64,000 bases of DNA from positions 15,314,001 to 15,378,000 of the forward strand of contig NC_071331.1 in the NCBI RefSeq assembly GCF_010183535.1, given 5' to 3'. The position numbers and the translations under genes are program-made. Shown in pieces: positions 24,701 to 38,600 of this stretch. Position 1 is the first letter of the stretch. Every line of letters begins with the position of its first letter. The notes beneath the pieces are model-generated. The model was not told the origin of the DNA and made no database searches. It saw only the letters and a list, made by a program, of their open reading frames with translations. This DNA comes from Caenorhabditis remanei (lineage: Eukaryota; Nematoda; Chromadorea; Rhabditida; Rhabditidae).

Positions 24701-25778
24701 TTTTGTCATCAGTCAACCGGCAACATGACAAACACTTGTTGAAGCAGAAGTAAAAAAACGAACAAGAATTCATCATCCTTGACTTTAAAATATTTGATAA
24801 TCGCAGCTAATATTGATATTTTGAACATTTGAAACAGTCTTAAGTCAATTCGTTTGTTTTCAGTTTATTTTCCGTCCAACTGTACTTATTGAGAATAAAA
24901 TATTGAGACCCCCTGTAACTTTTAAGATTTAGTTATCTTTTTTCCAACCATTTTCTCATTTTCTGGTCCTCTTACCCATATCTTCTTGAAAAACTCAGAA
25001 TATTTTCCATAACACAGTAGAAAAACTTCAGTTCCCTACGCCACAAATCTGAGTCGGTTCAGTATTTTTCTGCTTTCTTTCAAACTGAGACTTCATTGTT
25101 TTCTCTTTTTTTGGAGTTATTGAAAACAAACCCCTAAAATAATAATTTCAAATCCTTATTAGATTCGTAAGAGTTTTTTTTTTCCATCTTTCCCATTTTT
25201 TGTTCTTTTAAACTTCCCTTTTTCAATTTTGCATCTGAAAAACGACACTGTCTGTCTACTGAAAAAGGACCGCATTCTCTTTTTCTTCTTTATTTTTTTA
25301 CTCATCGTCAGACATCTGATAAATTATGAACAACTTTTTTCAGCTTTTCTTTTCTTTTTCTTCCCTCCATGATAATATGGAAAACACTGGAAAAGGAAGA
25401 ACAAGAATAGAATCTCCGTTTCTATTCGAAATTATAGTCTTCTGAAATCCTTCCATCAATCATGTCAATTCGAGTTCAAATCCTACACTTTTCATGAATT
25501 TAAAATCAACAGAGTGCAATGAGAAACCAAGCGAAGAAAAGAGAATCACTTTGTCTGAATTCTTAAGACGTTTTTTTATCGCTTTTAAATTTCTCCGATT
25601 GGTTTTTCAAAGAACCGGTTCTCCCTCTCAACCTCTTCTTCCAATTTCCTCTTTTCACCTAAATACTTTTGTTAAATTTTTGAACTTTTCGAAACTTAGA
25701 CCATCTCCCAAACTGTTGCATTTTCAGAGGAAAAAGATCCCGGACTCACGAAAATGCTCTAGCAAGTATTGAAGAACG
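18786..25778. other. 7-kb gene-free, pyrimidine-rich region
   Basis: No exon with recognisable protein similarity was found on either strand. The plus strand is conspicuously rich in T and C from about 20.6 to 21.3 kb and from about 22.2 to 25.8 kb, with many TTCTTC and TTTCTTTT runs. This creates long but low-complexity open frames (rich in Phe, Ser, Leu on plus; Lys, Glu on minus) that I do not accept as genes. A 96-codon frame at 20013-20303 has ordinary composition but no recognisable relative. The right end must hold the promoter of the bestrophin gene, the left end that of the uridine kinase gene. Confidence 0.6.
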
Positions 25779-28700
25779 ATGACCATTTCATATACATTGG
25801 ACGTCTCCCAGACGAATTTGCAAAGCTTTTTCAGTTTACTTTTACGATGGAGAGGAAGTGTTTGGAAGGTCAGTTCTACTTTTATAAGAAAGGAATTAGT
25901 GCGTTTGAGATTTGTGGAGTGGGGGAAAATAAAACTCCTTAAAATGATCCAAGTGAACCTATATCATTGAATAGACTTGTTCCGTTTCATGTCAGAATTC
26001 ATCCTGTCCGGTCCTTGGCCTTTTCCTTTTTTCTCCTTCTTCTTCATATCTTTTCCTACAATCCTCTTTTGCATATATTTTTTCGTATCCCTTCAACAAG
26101 TTGTAGTTATATGAATCCAATTATTCTCTGTGCTTCTTCTATGGGACCAAAACACACCCACTCACTTTTTCTACCTTTTTATTTTAAGAGGGCAATAAAT
26201 TGATACGTCAGAAAAGAAAGAGTCTCGCATAAAATAAGGGAAATAAACTTCCCGAGTCTAGATTTGGAAAGTTCAGAGAGTAACATAGAGAATATTTGTT
26301 GAAAAGAAGTAAAACCTTCTCTCATTTCAGGCAGTTTTCGGTCAGTTAGCTGTATGGACTGCTGTTTTTCTTATGATAAGTTGCATCTACCGGTATATGT
26401 TATCGCCATCACAACAAGAGTAAAAAACTAAAAAATCAGGCATAAATTGAAATAAATATTTCAGTGTATTTGAGCAATTGGTACGGTATTTCGACAACAA
26501 GTTAGATGCAAATATTCCATTGACTTTCCTTCTTGGATTTTTCGTTTCTTTTGTTGTTGCCAGATGGGGATCGATTTTGAATGGAATCGGATGGATTGAT
26601 GAGTGAGTTCAACGTCTGTTGATATCCAGTTCATCGTGTATTTTTTCAGTGCATCTCTCCTCTTTGCCACATATATTCGTGGAGCAGATGAAGAGACACG
26701 TGTCATCCGTCGGAATCTTGTTCGTTATCTGGTTCTCTCACAAGCTTTGGTTCTTCGTGATATCTCAATGCAAGTTCGGAAACGATTTCCAACAATGGAC
26801 ACCCTGGCAGCATCTGGATTGATGACTCACGAGGAAATGGATATTCTTGATCATATCAAAGATCCTTATAGCAGATATTGGACATCTATTCAATGGAGTT
26901 TAAATTTAGTTTATGAATGTCAGAAGAAGGGAAAAGTTGAAAGTTATTATTTGATGAACAAGATTGTCGATGAAATCGGAAAGTTTCGACATGGTCTTGC
27001 TTCACTTCTGAAGTATGATTGGGTTCCTGTTCCCTTGGTTTATCCACAGGTTTGACCTCTCACTTTATACAGTTCCAGTAATGATTTTTCAGGTAATTTT
27101 CCTCGCTGTGAGAATATATTTCATGATTTGTCTAATTGGAAGACAGTTCATTGTAACTGGCTCTAATCCATCAGGAGTGAGTATCCAACGTCTTCTCAAC
27201 TCAAACAATGATCTTTTATTTTCAGATTGATCTCTGGCTTCCTATCACAACAATGGTTCAATTTCTTGTTTATATGGGATGGATGAAAGTAGCTGAAGCA
27301 CTTCTCAATCCATTAGGAGAGGATGACGATGATTTGGAATGTAACTACATTATCGACAAGAATCTTATAGTGAGTTGTTCCAGAAGAATTCAGAAAATAT
27401 TAGTGATATTCAGTTCGGGTTTTGCATGAGAAAGCTTAGTAGAATGGATATATAATATTAGTGAATTCGATAGATTTAGATATGGACGTACACGGTTTTG
27501 TGATGGGTAAATGTTCTTTGTTACCTGAAGAAATTGAAGAATTCGAATGAGAAGTTCACTGTTTTTATCGTAGTTGTCCAACACCGATTTGACTATAAAC
27601 CAGCATTTTTCATCTTTTTATTTTGTAACTTTATCGTATTTTTGTTTCCTTTTTTCCTTTGTTTTAGACCGGTTTGTCGATTGTGGACACCATGTGGAAG
27701 CACGATGATGTGAGTTTTGTGGCAGTGCATGATTAGTTGTTTCGCTTGTTTCAACAGGTTATTTGTATCTGAAAAATGATTGCAGACGGGTTATTCGATG
27801 GTTGAAGAACACATGGCAAAGACTCCATCACAGAAGAAAGATGAATTCTGGGGAATCGATAAAATTGCTCCGTTGTATTCAATGGAATCGGCTGAACGGT
27901 CTGTGCATCCATTGGTTGGAAGTGCCAGTAAAATTAAGTAAGTTCCAGAGAATTCGATTTTTTCTCTTTTAATTTAGAACTATTTCCAGTCTGGTGAAAA
28001 ACAAAAAAGAAATTGTGATGACTCCACACAAGAACAAACTCAGTGAACTGGATCCATCTGAACAGGTATTTTCTTTCAATCCCTTCAAAATACTTGGAAA
28101 TTTCTTAATTCTAGAAAACGTATCTCCGCCGTGTGAATGTATCTGATCATAATGCAAAACACGCGAAGCAACGTGGATTGGAGAGAGCGAATTCTCCGGA
28201 TAAATGTCTGAGCAAAATGAGGTCAAGATCAAAGTGAGTTATAAGCTTTGCGAAAGTATTCAGAACAGTTTCAAACACAATCTAACTATTAGAAAGTCGA
28301 AAAATATCTAACAAAATCGACCGATTTAGATCCGAATTGCAATATATTCAATTCTATGAAAAGTAAGTGATCGCATGATTGTCGTTCGTTTTTTGATTCG
28401 ATTTGCTCTAGAAATATTCAAGTTTTGTGATTTTGTATTTATCTAATAGAGTTCTCTATCTCACAGTAATTAGTGAAGTATCACGATTGTTTACAGTTAA
28501 CTGATTACTATTTTTCTGATTTCCTTCCGATTTTCTTCTGAATCAAAACTGAGGTGTAACTGAAGTTATGATACATATTTTCCAGGAATGAAATTCAGTT
28601 GCATACCAGTTTTGTTCTTAAGAGTATTGAAAATGGAGTTGGAAAATTTAGAATTCGGTTTTTTAGTATCGTAGTTATTTGAAAATCAAATGCATTCTTT

Positions 28701-29484
28701 TCAGTGGCAAGTTCAGAACATCAGCCAACGGATCACAAAATGGAGTTGATTTATGGACAAGAGCAGGTCAGTGAACTAGTTTCAAATAAGGGTTGTTCAT
28801 GCAATTACTCATTTTCTCCATATTCATTTATAAAAAAAACTGAAATTTCAACAAAAAACGAATAGGGGGAAGTTATAATTTAAAAAAGTGGATGACGGGG
28901 CAAATGTAATCATCGGACTGTTTTTAGATTGTAAAGAAATCAAAATAACATTTCATCATGATTTGCATGCCTCCATCTGATTTCTGTATATTTGCCACGT
29001 CATCTCATCCCATCTGAATATATCCCAGTATCTACCCACTTCTTTGCAATACAAATCCAGATTCTCCTGATGATTCTTCACACGATTCGTGCTCTCATTC
29101 AGGTTCCATTATCTGAATTCTCTTCTCTCTTATTTCTAATTCTTGATATTTTTTGGTGAGTAGTGTTTCTCTCTTTCTCTCTTCTCCTTCTATCAGTGTG
29201 ATTTCTTCTCTACCTTGGCTGTATTCTATAGTTCATTCGATTGCATCCTCGTGGCTTCTACAGTATCAGTCCCTCTCTTTCCTAATCCTTTCATTTTCCC
29301 CAAGTGTTTTCAAACCTAAAAGCATGAAAAGAGTGAAGTCCTTCTCCATTGTTTTCAGTCTTTCCACCATTCATTTTCAGGTGATATCGAAATGAATGTT
29401 GCCGCATCGAATCCAAATCAAGTTCATCCTCACTCTATTGCAGTTTTCCCGCCAGATGAACAACAAACGACATCCAGACATTGA
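25779..29484 (+). CDS. bestrophin family chloride/anion channel
   Basis: A plasma-membrane anion channel of the bestrophin family. Twelve exons: 25779-25868, 26331-26419, 26465-26602, 26650-27049, 27093-27176, 27226-27369, 27668-27709, 27786-27937, 27990-28065, 28115-28233, 28705-28766 and 29381-29484. They sum to 1500 nt, 499 residues. The first exon has the family N-terminus (MTISYTLDV...[11 protein letters not shown]). Later exons give [19 protein letters not shown], the pore-region exon with [29 protein letters not shown], and the calcium-clasp region [22 protein letters not shown]. The C-terminal 150 residues are poorly conserved, basic and Ser-rich. C. elegans has over twenty best genes; I cannot say which one this corresponds to. 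The last two introns are long (470 and 614 bp). Confidence 0.94.
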
Positions 29485-30237
29485 AATTATTCCAACCCCT
29501 GTAAAATGCTTCGAATCTTTCTCATTGGATCAATCATCCATTGAGATCTCCTTCTAATTCCGCTGATTCTGTGATAACTGTTTCTTTGCTCCGGTTATTC
29601 ATGTCTTTTTCCACTAAACCGGAAAATCAGAACGAGTATTTTGTGCATAGTTCAATCAATAATATAAATAAAACAAAAGCTTCTGTATTTAATAATAATA
29701 AAACTGTCGCATTCACCTTTTTTCTATCATCACGAAAAAATACCGTTAAGATGTGTCAGGGAGTGGCTGCTTCAGCAGTGAAAAACAAAAAATCATGATA
29801 AATATTGCTATTTTTAAAAACCAATAATAACATTTAAAATCCTAAATGAAAATGAGAAATGGAACAGGAAGGGTGACAATAAAATGACGCTTTGGTATTT
29901 ATCACTTTATCGATCGGGGATAGAAAGTTTTTAAAAAGGGGATTCTCTTAAATTAGACTTGAAAGAAAATATGAGGCAGGACCCAAGATTTTGAAGGGAT
30001 GAAAGAGTAATAATCACAACGGTACTAGGAAGACAAGAAACAAATTAATTATTGATGATAAACCCATATTCGACTGATTCGAGCAAAAAAGGAGAATTAA
30101 TACAAAAAACAACAAGAATACGGGAAAACCAAAATTAAGAGCAAAGACATGGGCGACTTTGTAGGAAATGGGAAAAAAGGAATGGATATGTCACACGGAA
30201 AAACTGACTGTTCGATACGGCATATAAAACAACATGA
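29485..30237. other. convergent intergenic region, bestrophin / sec-24.1
   Basis: Contains the 3' ends of two convergent genes. AATAAA-type signals are present near 29667. No further gene is seen. Confidence 0.5.
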
Positions 30238-33200
30238 CTAGTTACCACTGATCTCTCGTTTCAGATGTTGCAGGAATTCTACATAGGAATGTGTTGATTC
30301 TGACCGATCGTCGACGAGTCTCCGAACAAAAACGTCTCGAAGAGGAGAGTGCTCTCTGAACATGCATTCTTTTAGTATCTATTTTTTTTAGAGAAATGTA
30401 TATTTCTGAAATATCACTTTAAAGACTTACTTTATGGTTATCATGGGGCCGAGATAGAACCTGAACTGTGTGACTTGTTTGAAGAAAGAATGTACTCTTC
30501 TTGATAAGTCGTTGTCTCTTTCTAATAGCGAGTACTGAAAAAAAAGAAATGTCATGTTTGCATTTTATGAATCCACTCACTTCATCAATATCATTATATA
30601 TTGATGTTCCAAACACATTCACCAAGAATCCAGGATCTGCTGATGCTGCTACATATACAAACGCGATCGTTCCCGTAATCATCAGATACACGCCGCCTCG
30701 ACTGATATGTTCGAATGAAAGAGGCAACGGAGAAGGTAACTGATCTTCTGGCATTGTTGCGAGCTCATTGAGGCGATACAAACGTGGATAAATATCAGAG
30801 AGAATTTGCTCCAATGGACTTGACCGCATCATCAACATCGCGCCAGCACGTTCGTCGAGACGGATACCTCGCACAGAAGAAAACGCGGGCTAAAATAGGC
30901 TTTAGTTTTTAAAATCTCGATACCAAAACTAATGGTAAATATCAAACTTACATGTTTGAGCATAGCGAGCACATAACTTGGGAAGAGCCGAAGATGTCCA
31001 CAACGTGGAACCAGCATTCCGCTCCCACGAGATACAGCTTTTTGGTATGCACCAATACTGTCAACAACTGCATTTACAAGTGCTTCTCTAGAGTCAGCAA
31101 GAGCACTTCCAGTCATTGATCGCTCCACTCCAATTTTAGCCAAATACGATACAGTGGCTTTCAGATCGAAGTTGTTATAAAGTTGAAGCAAGTCACCAGT
31201 TGTAGGCAAGCACATTGTATGAACTCTAATACGACGATCGCCTTTACTCGATGTGTAAAGAAGAGCTGACTGGAAGCACACGTATTGTGCCAGTTTTTCT
31301 TCGATAGTAACTTGAGCAGCAAGAGCAGAATCAGGATTCACGTTGGCTAAAGCTAAAAGATCCGGAGAGCGAACGAAGAAGTTTCCATAGAATCCAGTAA
31401 GAGCAAGACCACGAGATGTACGGATACGGAGAACAGCTTCGAATCCCAGTTTTCTTGTCAAATATCTTGTGAGTGTCCTTTCGAATCGTTTGACTTGATG
31501 AATATCGTTTCGATAACTATAGTTAGGGAAATGGTAAACGCATCCGGTAGAGAACTTCGCGACCTCGGCTAGAAATATTGTTTTAAAAATAACCTTCGAC
31601 TTTGGAAAACTTACAAAGTGTCGCTAAATCAGCATACTGCGTGTTGAACATGAATAAATCCAGACATATCTGGAAACTAGTACATTCTAGCGATAGTGCT
31701 TTGTAGAAATCAGTTGCTGGTCCCAAATTTTGTCCGCCTTCTGTTGATTCCTCTCTACTTTTCAATGCTCCTAATCCCAAGTTAGGTAAGCTGACTTGGA
31801 AAATTGATATTCTTCCTCCGATCTCTTGAATCATTGTTTGAGCGAGTTTCAATGCCGATCCGAGACAGTTCCCATTCGATGTTGGTGATACTTGTGAGTA
31901 AAATTCGGGAAGTTGCTTTATGAATGATCGGATAGTATCCTTGTATTTCTTCATTGGTACTAATAATGAAGTAACCGATGGGACAAAGGCATCATCAATA
32001 TCGTCCACAATCATTTCGTTAGGATACCTTTTATTGCTTGAGAAAGAGAAGAAGTGCAAACACTGGTCCACAGCAATGAAGCAAATTTGAGCACGTTCGT
32101 CTCCTGGCATTTGATCCAAATTGATTAAGAGCTGCTCAGAAAGTGTATGCAAATAACCAGATTGGATAGCTGCAGCACTGATATCAATAACAAACACATA
32201 AACGGCAGGTTGGGGTGGACGGAGCTGAAATCTCTTTTAATTCAATTTCAAAAGGGTTAGATTTGTGACTAAAAACAAAACTAAATTCGCAGAATTTTTT
32301 TTTCAAATTTCGATGAACTAACATAAATCGGCTTGATAGATTTCGCGGTCGGTTCAATGAACTCTTTTGAAATTTACCATGTATTCAGATGGTGCAATAA
32401 ACTCGACGGTGGCATTTTGAATCTCAGGTCTGTTTCGTGGGTCGCCAAAAGCTTTCGTCGTTGGATCCCAGCAGAAATCGTCAGGAACTGGAAACTGATT
32501 GTGTTAATTCTATTTTTAAAAACATTCATGAACATACGATCATTGTTCCTGTTGCAGAGATTGCACTTCCAATGCCGATGATCAGGTAAGTAGACATACG
32601 GATTGATGTAAGTACGACAATATCGGCAACGAACAATATTTGCGCATTGTATTATATTGAGATTTTTGACGTCGCGGAACGGATGAAGGGTTATTGCAAA
32701 AGGAAGGCGACTTTTTTTGAGTAACTCTTCAGTTTGAGGGACTTGAACGAGAGTTGAACGGAAAATGCTGGAAGAAGATGCTAAAGTTAGTGATTCACAA
32801 TCAAGAAACTTACTTTGGATCGACATGGGCATTGGGCTCCGCTACTGACTGTGGAATCTGCACTACGATGTCTTCAAATCCCATTTGTTGAATGTTTCTT
32901 TCAGCTATCAGGTCAATTATATCATTGCGGTAACCACTCATTTGAGTCTGTGGACCTATCGCACCACCCAACTTCTTAAATAACATAATTAAGAAATTGT
33001 ATAACATATAGAACTCGTACCATTTGATCAAACTGTTGATTCAAGTTTTGCATTTGTGGTTGTGGAACCTGAGACTGACCATATTGCTGTTGATGTTGTT
33101 GAGGATACCCTGATGATTGTGGTTGAGGTGTATATCCCGGCTGCTGTGGGGCTGGAGGATATCCGGGTTGTTGAGGTGGTTGGTAACCACTTGGCGCGTT

Positions 33201-33887
33201 AGGTCGAGGTGCCATTTGTTGTTGATAAGAAGCTGTAGCTGGCGCCGGGGAGGCGCGGGCAGCAGGAAATGGAGCAGGACGAGCAGACGCAAACGCAGAA
33301 GGAATAGGTGGTTGAGAGCTTGCTGCAGGAGAATTAACTGGATTTGAAGGTGGCTGAAACATAATTTTCAAGAGAAATTGGGATGAAAAATTATTTACCA
33401 GAACAGGAGGAGGGATTGGAGGAGTCGGCGCTGAATGTCCATTCAAACCAAGATGAGTAGCGGGTGAGAATACTGGTTGTTGCTGAGGAAACCCTGTTGG
33501 AGCAGCAGGAAAAGCTGGGGGAGCTGCTGCGTAGTTAGGGACCTGATTAACTGGATACTTGCTTGCACCGTTGGGAATTTGAGATGGCACAGAAGGTTTC
33601 ACCTGATAACACGAATTTTCTGATTAATACTAAAAAGTGAAAAACATACCGGTTCATGAGAAGTCGTCGCTGACGGAAAAGGGAAGGAGTTGGCAGGATA
33701 GTTCGGACCTCTGAAACAAGTGATTGATTTCGATGAATACTGTCAGGAAAACAACGAACGCATTATATGGAGCAGCTGCGGGTGGTTGTGCAAACTGATT
33801 GAATTGTTGGACGTGTTGGTATTGCTGATTTTGACCGTACGCCTGCGGAAATCCAACATTTCCGGGCGCTGTCGGTATGCTCGACAT
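30238..33887 (-). CDS. sec-24.1: SEC24 COPII cargo-adaptor
   Basis: The COPII inner-coat subunit that pairs with SEC23 and captures cargo at ER exit sites. Twelve exons: 33887-33760, 33710-33650, 33602-33399, 33353-33021, 32974-32814, 32767-32538, 32487-32378, 32224-31615, 31568-30952, 30889-30581, 30534-30431 and 30355-30238. They sum to 2985 nt, 994 residues. The first 280 residues are a Pro/Gln/Ala-rich disordered tail. Then come the zinc finger (CRYC...CNLC), the trunk (VYVFVIDIS), the beta sandwich (STGCVYHFPNY), the helical region and the gelsolin-like C-terminus ending with LVDDRSESTHSYVEFL. The name is chosen because F12F6.6 is the C. elegans homolog that I recall on chromosome IV. 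An acceptor (TTTTTTACAG) precedes the start and could take a spliced leader; the frame is open upstream for a few codons. Confidence 0.95.
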
Positions 33888-35638
33888 CCGTCGATAATTG
33901 TTGAAACCCGCTGTAAAAAAGAAAAGATTTATTTGTGACTAAATATTTAGAATTCTCGGAAAATATTAAAACAATATGCCACGATTACGTCCACAAAATT
34001 ACGTGGAATTGGTTAACGGAAATGACGAAAAAATTAGAAAGGTACGGTAGTTTCTGAATGGTGCAAACACTCTGGCGATAAAATACACAGCCTCAAAATT
34101 TTCGATCTGATTTTTAACTATTCCCGCGAAAACAGAACTAAATAGTTGTATGCTGCGCAAATATGATTTTTTTTTGCAAGCTTGCTCTTTTCATTGAGAG
34201 CATTCAATCAGTCCCTAGTTTTAATAAATGCTGTCAATCTGTTTTCAAAAGTAGACCTCAGCCAATTTTATTGATAAATATGCGGTTTTTCTCTGAGAAT
34301 CTGGGTATAGAATAGAGTCGCGGCACAGCACGCATACACACGCGACTTCGGCTCACGCTCCTCCTCGTCGCCTCGCTGAAATTCTTTTTCATTCTGTCTA
34401 ATTTTCTTATATGCAACGGCCTCGATTTTACTTCTCCGAAATCACGGATTCCACTACTTTCATCAGTTATTTCATTCTTAAATTGTATATATGTTTTATT
34501 TGTCATATTATCCACTTTCAAATGGTTAAAATTTTCAGTGGAACGACAAAAAAGGAAACTACTGTACAAAAATAGAAGAGACGGTCACCACCCAGAAAGA
34601 GAATCTCGTATGAACACAAGAAAAAGAAAAAGTAGATGATGAACAATTATGCCATCCAACAGAGGTTTCTTCAGTGAGTAAGAAAGTGCCAACTCGGCAT
34701 ACCGCCAACTGGCTAAAATCGATAATCGAAAAATAGCAGCAGAACTTTTAGTGTAGTATTTTTTTAATAGCAAGTTTTCATAAAACTTTCTAATTAGAAA
34801 GTTTTCCAGAGATACGGTTCTGGATTCCGTGTAAGTGCGGTTGGCATACATAGTCGAATGCATACCGTAGTTAGATTCGCAGGCAGCGGCGCGTTCGCCC
34901 GGTCAGGCGTCAGGGCGACCTCACACAGTGAGGCGGACACCGTTCTCAACACTGTTTTTTCCGTGATATCTAAAGAAAAATTGATAAGATTTCAGCCATT
35001 GGAACAAGTTTGGCGGATGAACCTTTAATTTTTTGGTCAAAGTCTTGAAAAGGTACTTTTTTTCATAGAATTTTTATTCAAAAAGCTGTTAATTCTTTTA
35101 ACATTGACCAAAAGATAGTTATCAAAAATTGTGGATTGAGGAACTATTTGACAGAAATTCCACAGTGTGTATTCTAATCAAAAATCTTCATGTGTTCTGA
35201 TTATTTAAGCAATAAAAATTTTCACATTTTGAAAAAAAAATCGATTTTTAAAATGAAGTTTAATATTTTAACAAAAAAAGCTTTAACTGAAAATTGAGAA
35301 GTTTTTTCATACACAAAGAGTTGCTAGTGATCGACGTGTGTCTCTGATGAAATCATCATCGGTCGGTTGCCTATCGATTTTCTCTCGACTAGTCCGCCAT
35401 CTGGCGTATATATTGCCGACAATAGACACAGAGCAATATTTCATACCCTTCTACTCTCTTTGAGATTTAACTTCGACTGAAATTGTTGAGCGGTGTAAGT
35501 TTGGTTCTAAAAAAACACGCTATTCACGTTGCGCTTATCGATTTCAAACTTTCAACTAATAAATGTCAATGTAAGATGTTCTGTGACCGATCTGCAATTA
35601 GAATTCACAGCTACAATAAATATATTTTCAGTGATGTG
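33888..35638. promoter_or_regulatory. divergent promoter region, sec-24.1 / ccr-4
   Basis: 1.75 kb separating the diverging starts of sec-24.1 (minus) and ccr-4 (plus). A 22-codon open exon-like segment on the plus strand (33976-34041) starts with ATG and ends at a good donor, GTACGG, but I find no partner exon. GC-rich patches occur at about 34315-34380 and 34878-34950. Nothing else is recognised. Confidence 0.5.
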
Positions 35639-38600
35639 ATGTCAACTGGTGAAATGTCATCGGAGTACAAAGACAAGCAATGCGGAGGAGCTGGTCAACC
35701 TCTAACAAAAGCTGAAAATCCTGATGGAAGGAAGATGCTTCCAAACGGAATGAACCGCGTCCATAAAGTGCTGACCGACGAGGAGCTGGCAAAAGGAATG
35801 TCAACGCGGTGGACCGAACTCGAAATCCACGGTACTGAATTTATAAAAAATATTGTTAAAAAAACGGTCGTTTTGATATTCTTATAAAGGAGATTTTCCA
35901 GGCAAAGTGAAAAATTTGTCTCCGTCGTTGTGGCAATTGACGCATTTGTCAGCTCTATTTTTGAACAACAATCAATTGCAACGACTGCCGCCAGAGATCT
36001 CACAGGTAAATATTCAAATCATCAACGAAGAACCTTAGCTGTTGTTGTTTTCAAAATTCGGTTTCATTTCCGCATCTCGGAAATTATGGATTCATTCAAC
36101 ATCAAACTTTTTCAGCTGTCAAATTTGACGATGCTTGATATTTCGAACAACAAGCTCCGATCATTACCAACAGAACTGGGAGATATGATCACTCTGTGCC
36201 ACCTGTACTTGAATAACAATCAGCTGCGTGTTCTACCGTATGAACTTGGAAAGCTGTTTCGAATTCAGACACTTGGCCTGAATGGAAATCCATTATCTCC
36301 CGAGATCAGCAAAATCTATCATGAGACTAATGGGGCTCAGAAAATTTTGCAGTTCCTGTTGGATCATCTGACAAGTAAGTTTTCGTTTTTAAACGGTGCT
36401 TTGAAATATTCAATTGGCTCTCCTCTCGAATCTTATCGAAAGACCGATCAAACTTCGAGATACTTCAATCTTGTTCTAATGACTGATCAAGTAGTTTTAT
36501 TTTATCCCTACAGAATGACGTAATAGCTGCAATACCTTAAATGACATTCCGTTTTTCATTCCTTGTATACACCACTTCCTCACTTCATTAGCCATCGTTT
36601 GTTATCACTATCATCCGTTGGCGTTTTTTTCTTTCCCATAACGTCACTTTCTCTTTCTGATGTTTCCTCTTCTGCTTCTTCACTTTTCAAGTTTGAGAGT
36701 GAACGTGAAAAAACATCATCAAAGCAATACTTGAGGGTGTTCATAATCGTAATCGAATCAGTGAAGAAATGAGTGTAAACCGAGTAATAGATGTTTCTTC
36801 ACCTAATATTGGATACTGAAAAACAGTTTGAAACAAGCTTTTGACTTGTTGTGTATATTTTCAATGTTCTTAAAATAAATCAACATACGAACCAGATACT
36901 GATGTGAAATTTTAAAACTGAAATGAAGGAACATAGTTTTCAATTTATAGTCAAATCTGGGAACAACTTGGAATATTGAATTGCACCACTTTCACTGATG
37001 AGTTGGCTGGTATACAGTTTTCATCATACTTTCCATTTGAGGGCCAAGGTGAACATTTTTCTCGAGGTATAGCTCAAAATGGCCAAAAGACTCTTTTTTC
37101 AACAATTACTGTTTAAAAAAAACTTTTTTTCGAGAAAAAGTCACTTAATCCGGGCCGGACCGGGCTGGTGCAATTTTGGAAACCGGCCCGGCCCGGCCCG
37201 TGACAAGTATGGTTTTCATACATTGTCGCATCTCTAGTCTCGAATATTTTGATAGAATAGGACTTTAAAACAGTATACTGTTCAAGTATGAGGTTTTAAT
37301 GTCAATAATTTTCCCTAGAGCTTCTTAAAGAAATAAATTGTTGTTGATTATTCTCATACGTATTGTGCTAGTATTCATTCAGTCCACGATGGACGATGTT
37401 CTGAGAAAAAATATTAGAAGCGGTGCGCGAGAGTGAGAGACTGACGGAGGAGACGCAGATACAAGGGCGCAGTGACCACCACCTCCAAGAATACACAGTT
37501 TTTTATATCTTATCGTCTGCGTTTCATTTTACAAACGCAATTTCTCGCCGTCGCTTATGATCATCTGTTCTTCTTCCGAGTCTTCATATTCCCCTTGTAT
37601 TCTTTTACAGTTTCTTCTTTTACGTGTTTCTTTGCCGTTCGTCAATGGGAGGATTGAGAAAGCTCCGCCTCTTTCGGAAAAGTGTCTTCCTTCGATTTGT
37701 GTACGCCCTCCTTCGTGTGTTTGTGTGTCTGTCTGCAGCAACCGCCGGCAGCACATTGCATGAGTTTAAAACGGGAACGAAGCTCCGCCCCAACTAGCTG
37801 CCCATTCTGAGAGTAGTCTTCTTTTTGCTTCTCTCCATCACTTATTCCATTTCCTTCTGATTCCTAATACTTTCGCTCACATCCTTTTTTACCTTTACTT
37901 ACTCTACTCCATTTTGGAACTTGAACCTCAATCGTCTACCTCCCGAAAATGCTTTGAAGTGAATATTCGAAAATGGCCGACAGCGGAGAAGGCGAGTCGC
38001 CATCAAGAAGAAACTCTAGTGGAAAACGATTCGTAAGAAGAGCTAGAAGATGGGCCGAACTACAGCAGAAGAGGCAGGGACGGCGGAACTGCGAAGATCC
38101 TGATGTTCCGGTCGGTCAGAATGAGACGAAATTCCATATGCATCATCCGAGTCTTGCTTTCTTGAATAGTCAACATTCAAAAGATCAAAAATATCGACCA
38201 CCAGAACCACCACACGTCTATGATTATGTGGAGATGGCAGCCTTTGGAAGTGGAGAGATGGTAGTTGATGACGAACTCAATTATGATATTGTGGCTCACG
38301 AAGAAAATCAACTCAAGCAAAACTTAGGCCATACTCGCAGTTTTCCAATCACTATTCTTCAACCAAGAACGCATGAAATTCAAATGCCAACTGGGTTTCC
38401 TGTGTCATACGGTTACACTGATCATAGACCTTGCCAACGAGCAACATCGAATGCATATTTCTATCCAAGCTATCTTGAAAGCAGTTGTCCTCACTACCAA
38501 TCATCTCTTTCTTCATTTGAACAACGTCAAGTACGTCCGATATCGATGATGAAGTCTGTAGATAGTGCTCTGACACTGATTACCAATGATCTCTCTACTA

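Noticed and set aside
20585..25000. Long open frames rich in Phe, Ser and Leu (plus) or Lys and Glu (minus)
   Set aside because: They follow from the T/C-rich strand bias, overlap one another in several frames and show no conserved motif or consistent splice structure.
30356..30430. Frameshift near the end of sec-24.1
   Set aside because: Choosing the acceptor at TGTTCAG|AGAGCAC gives the conserved KEHSPLRDVF in frame, and the total length is a multiple of three.
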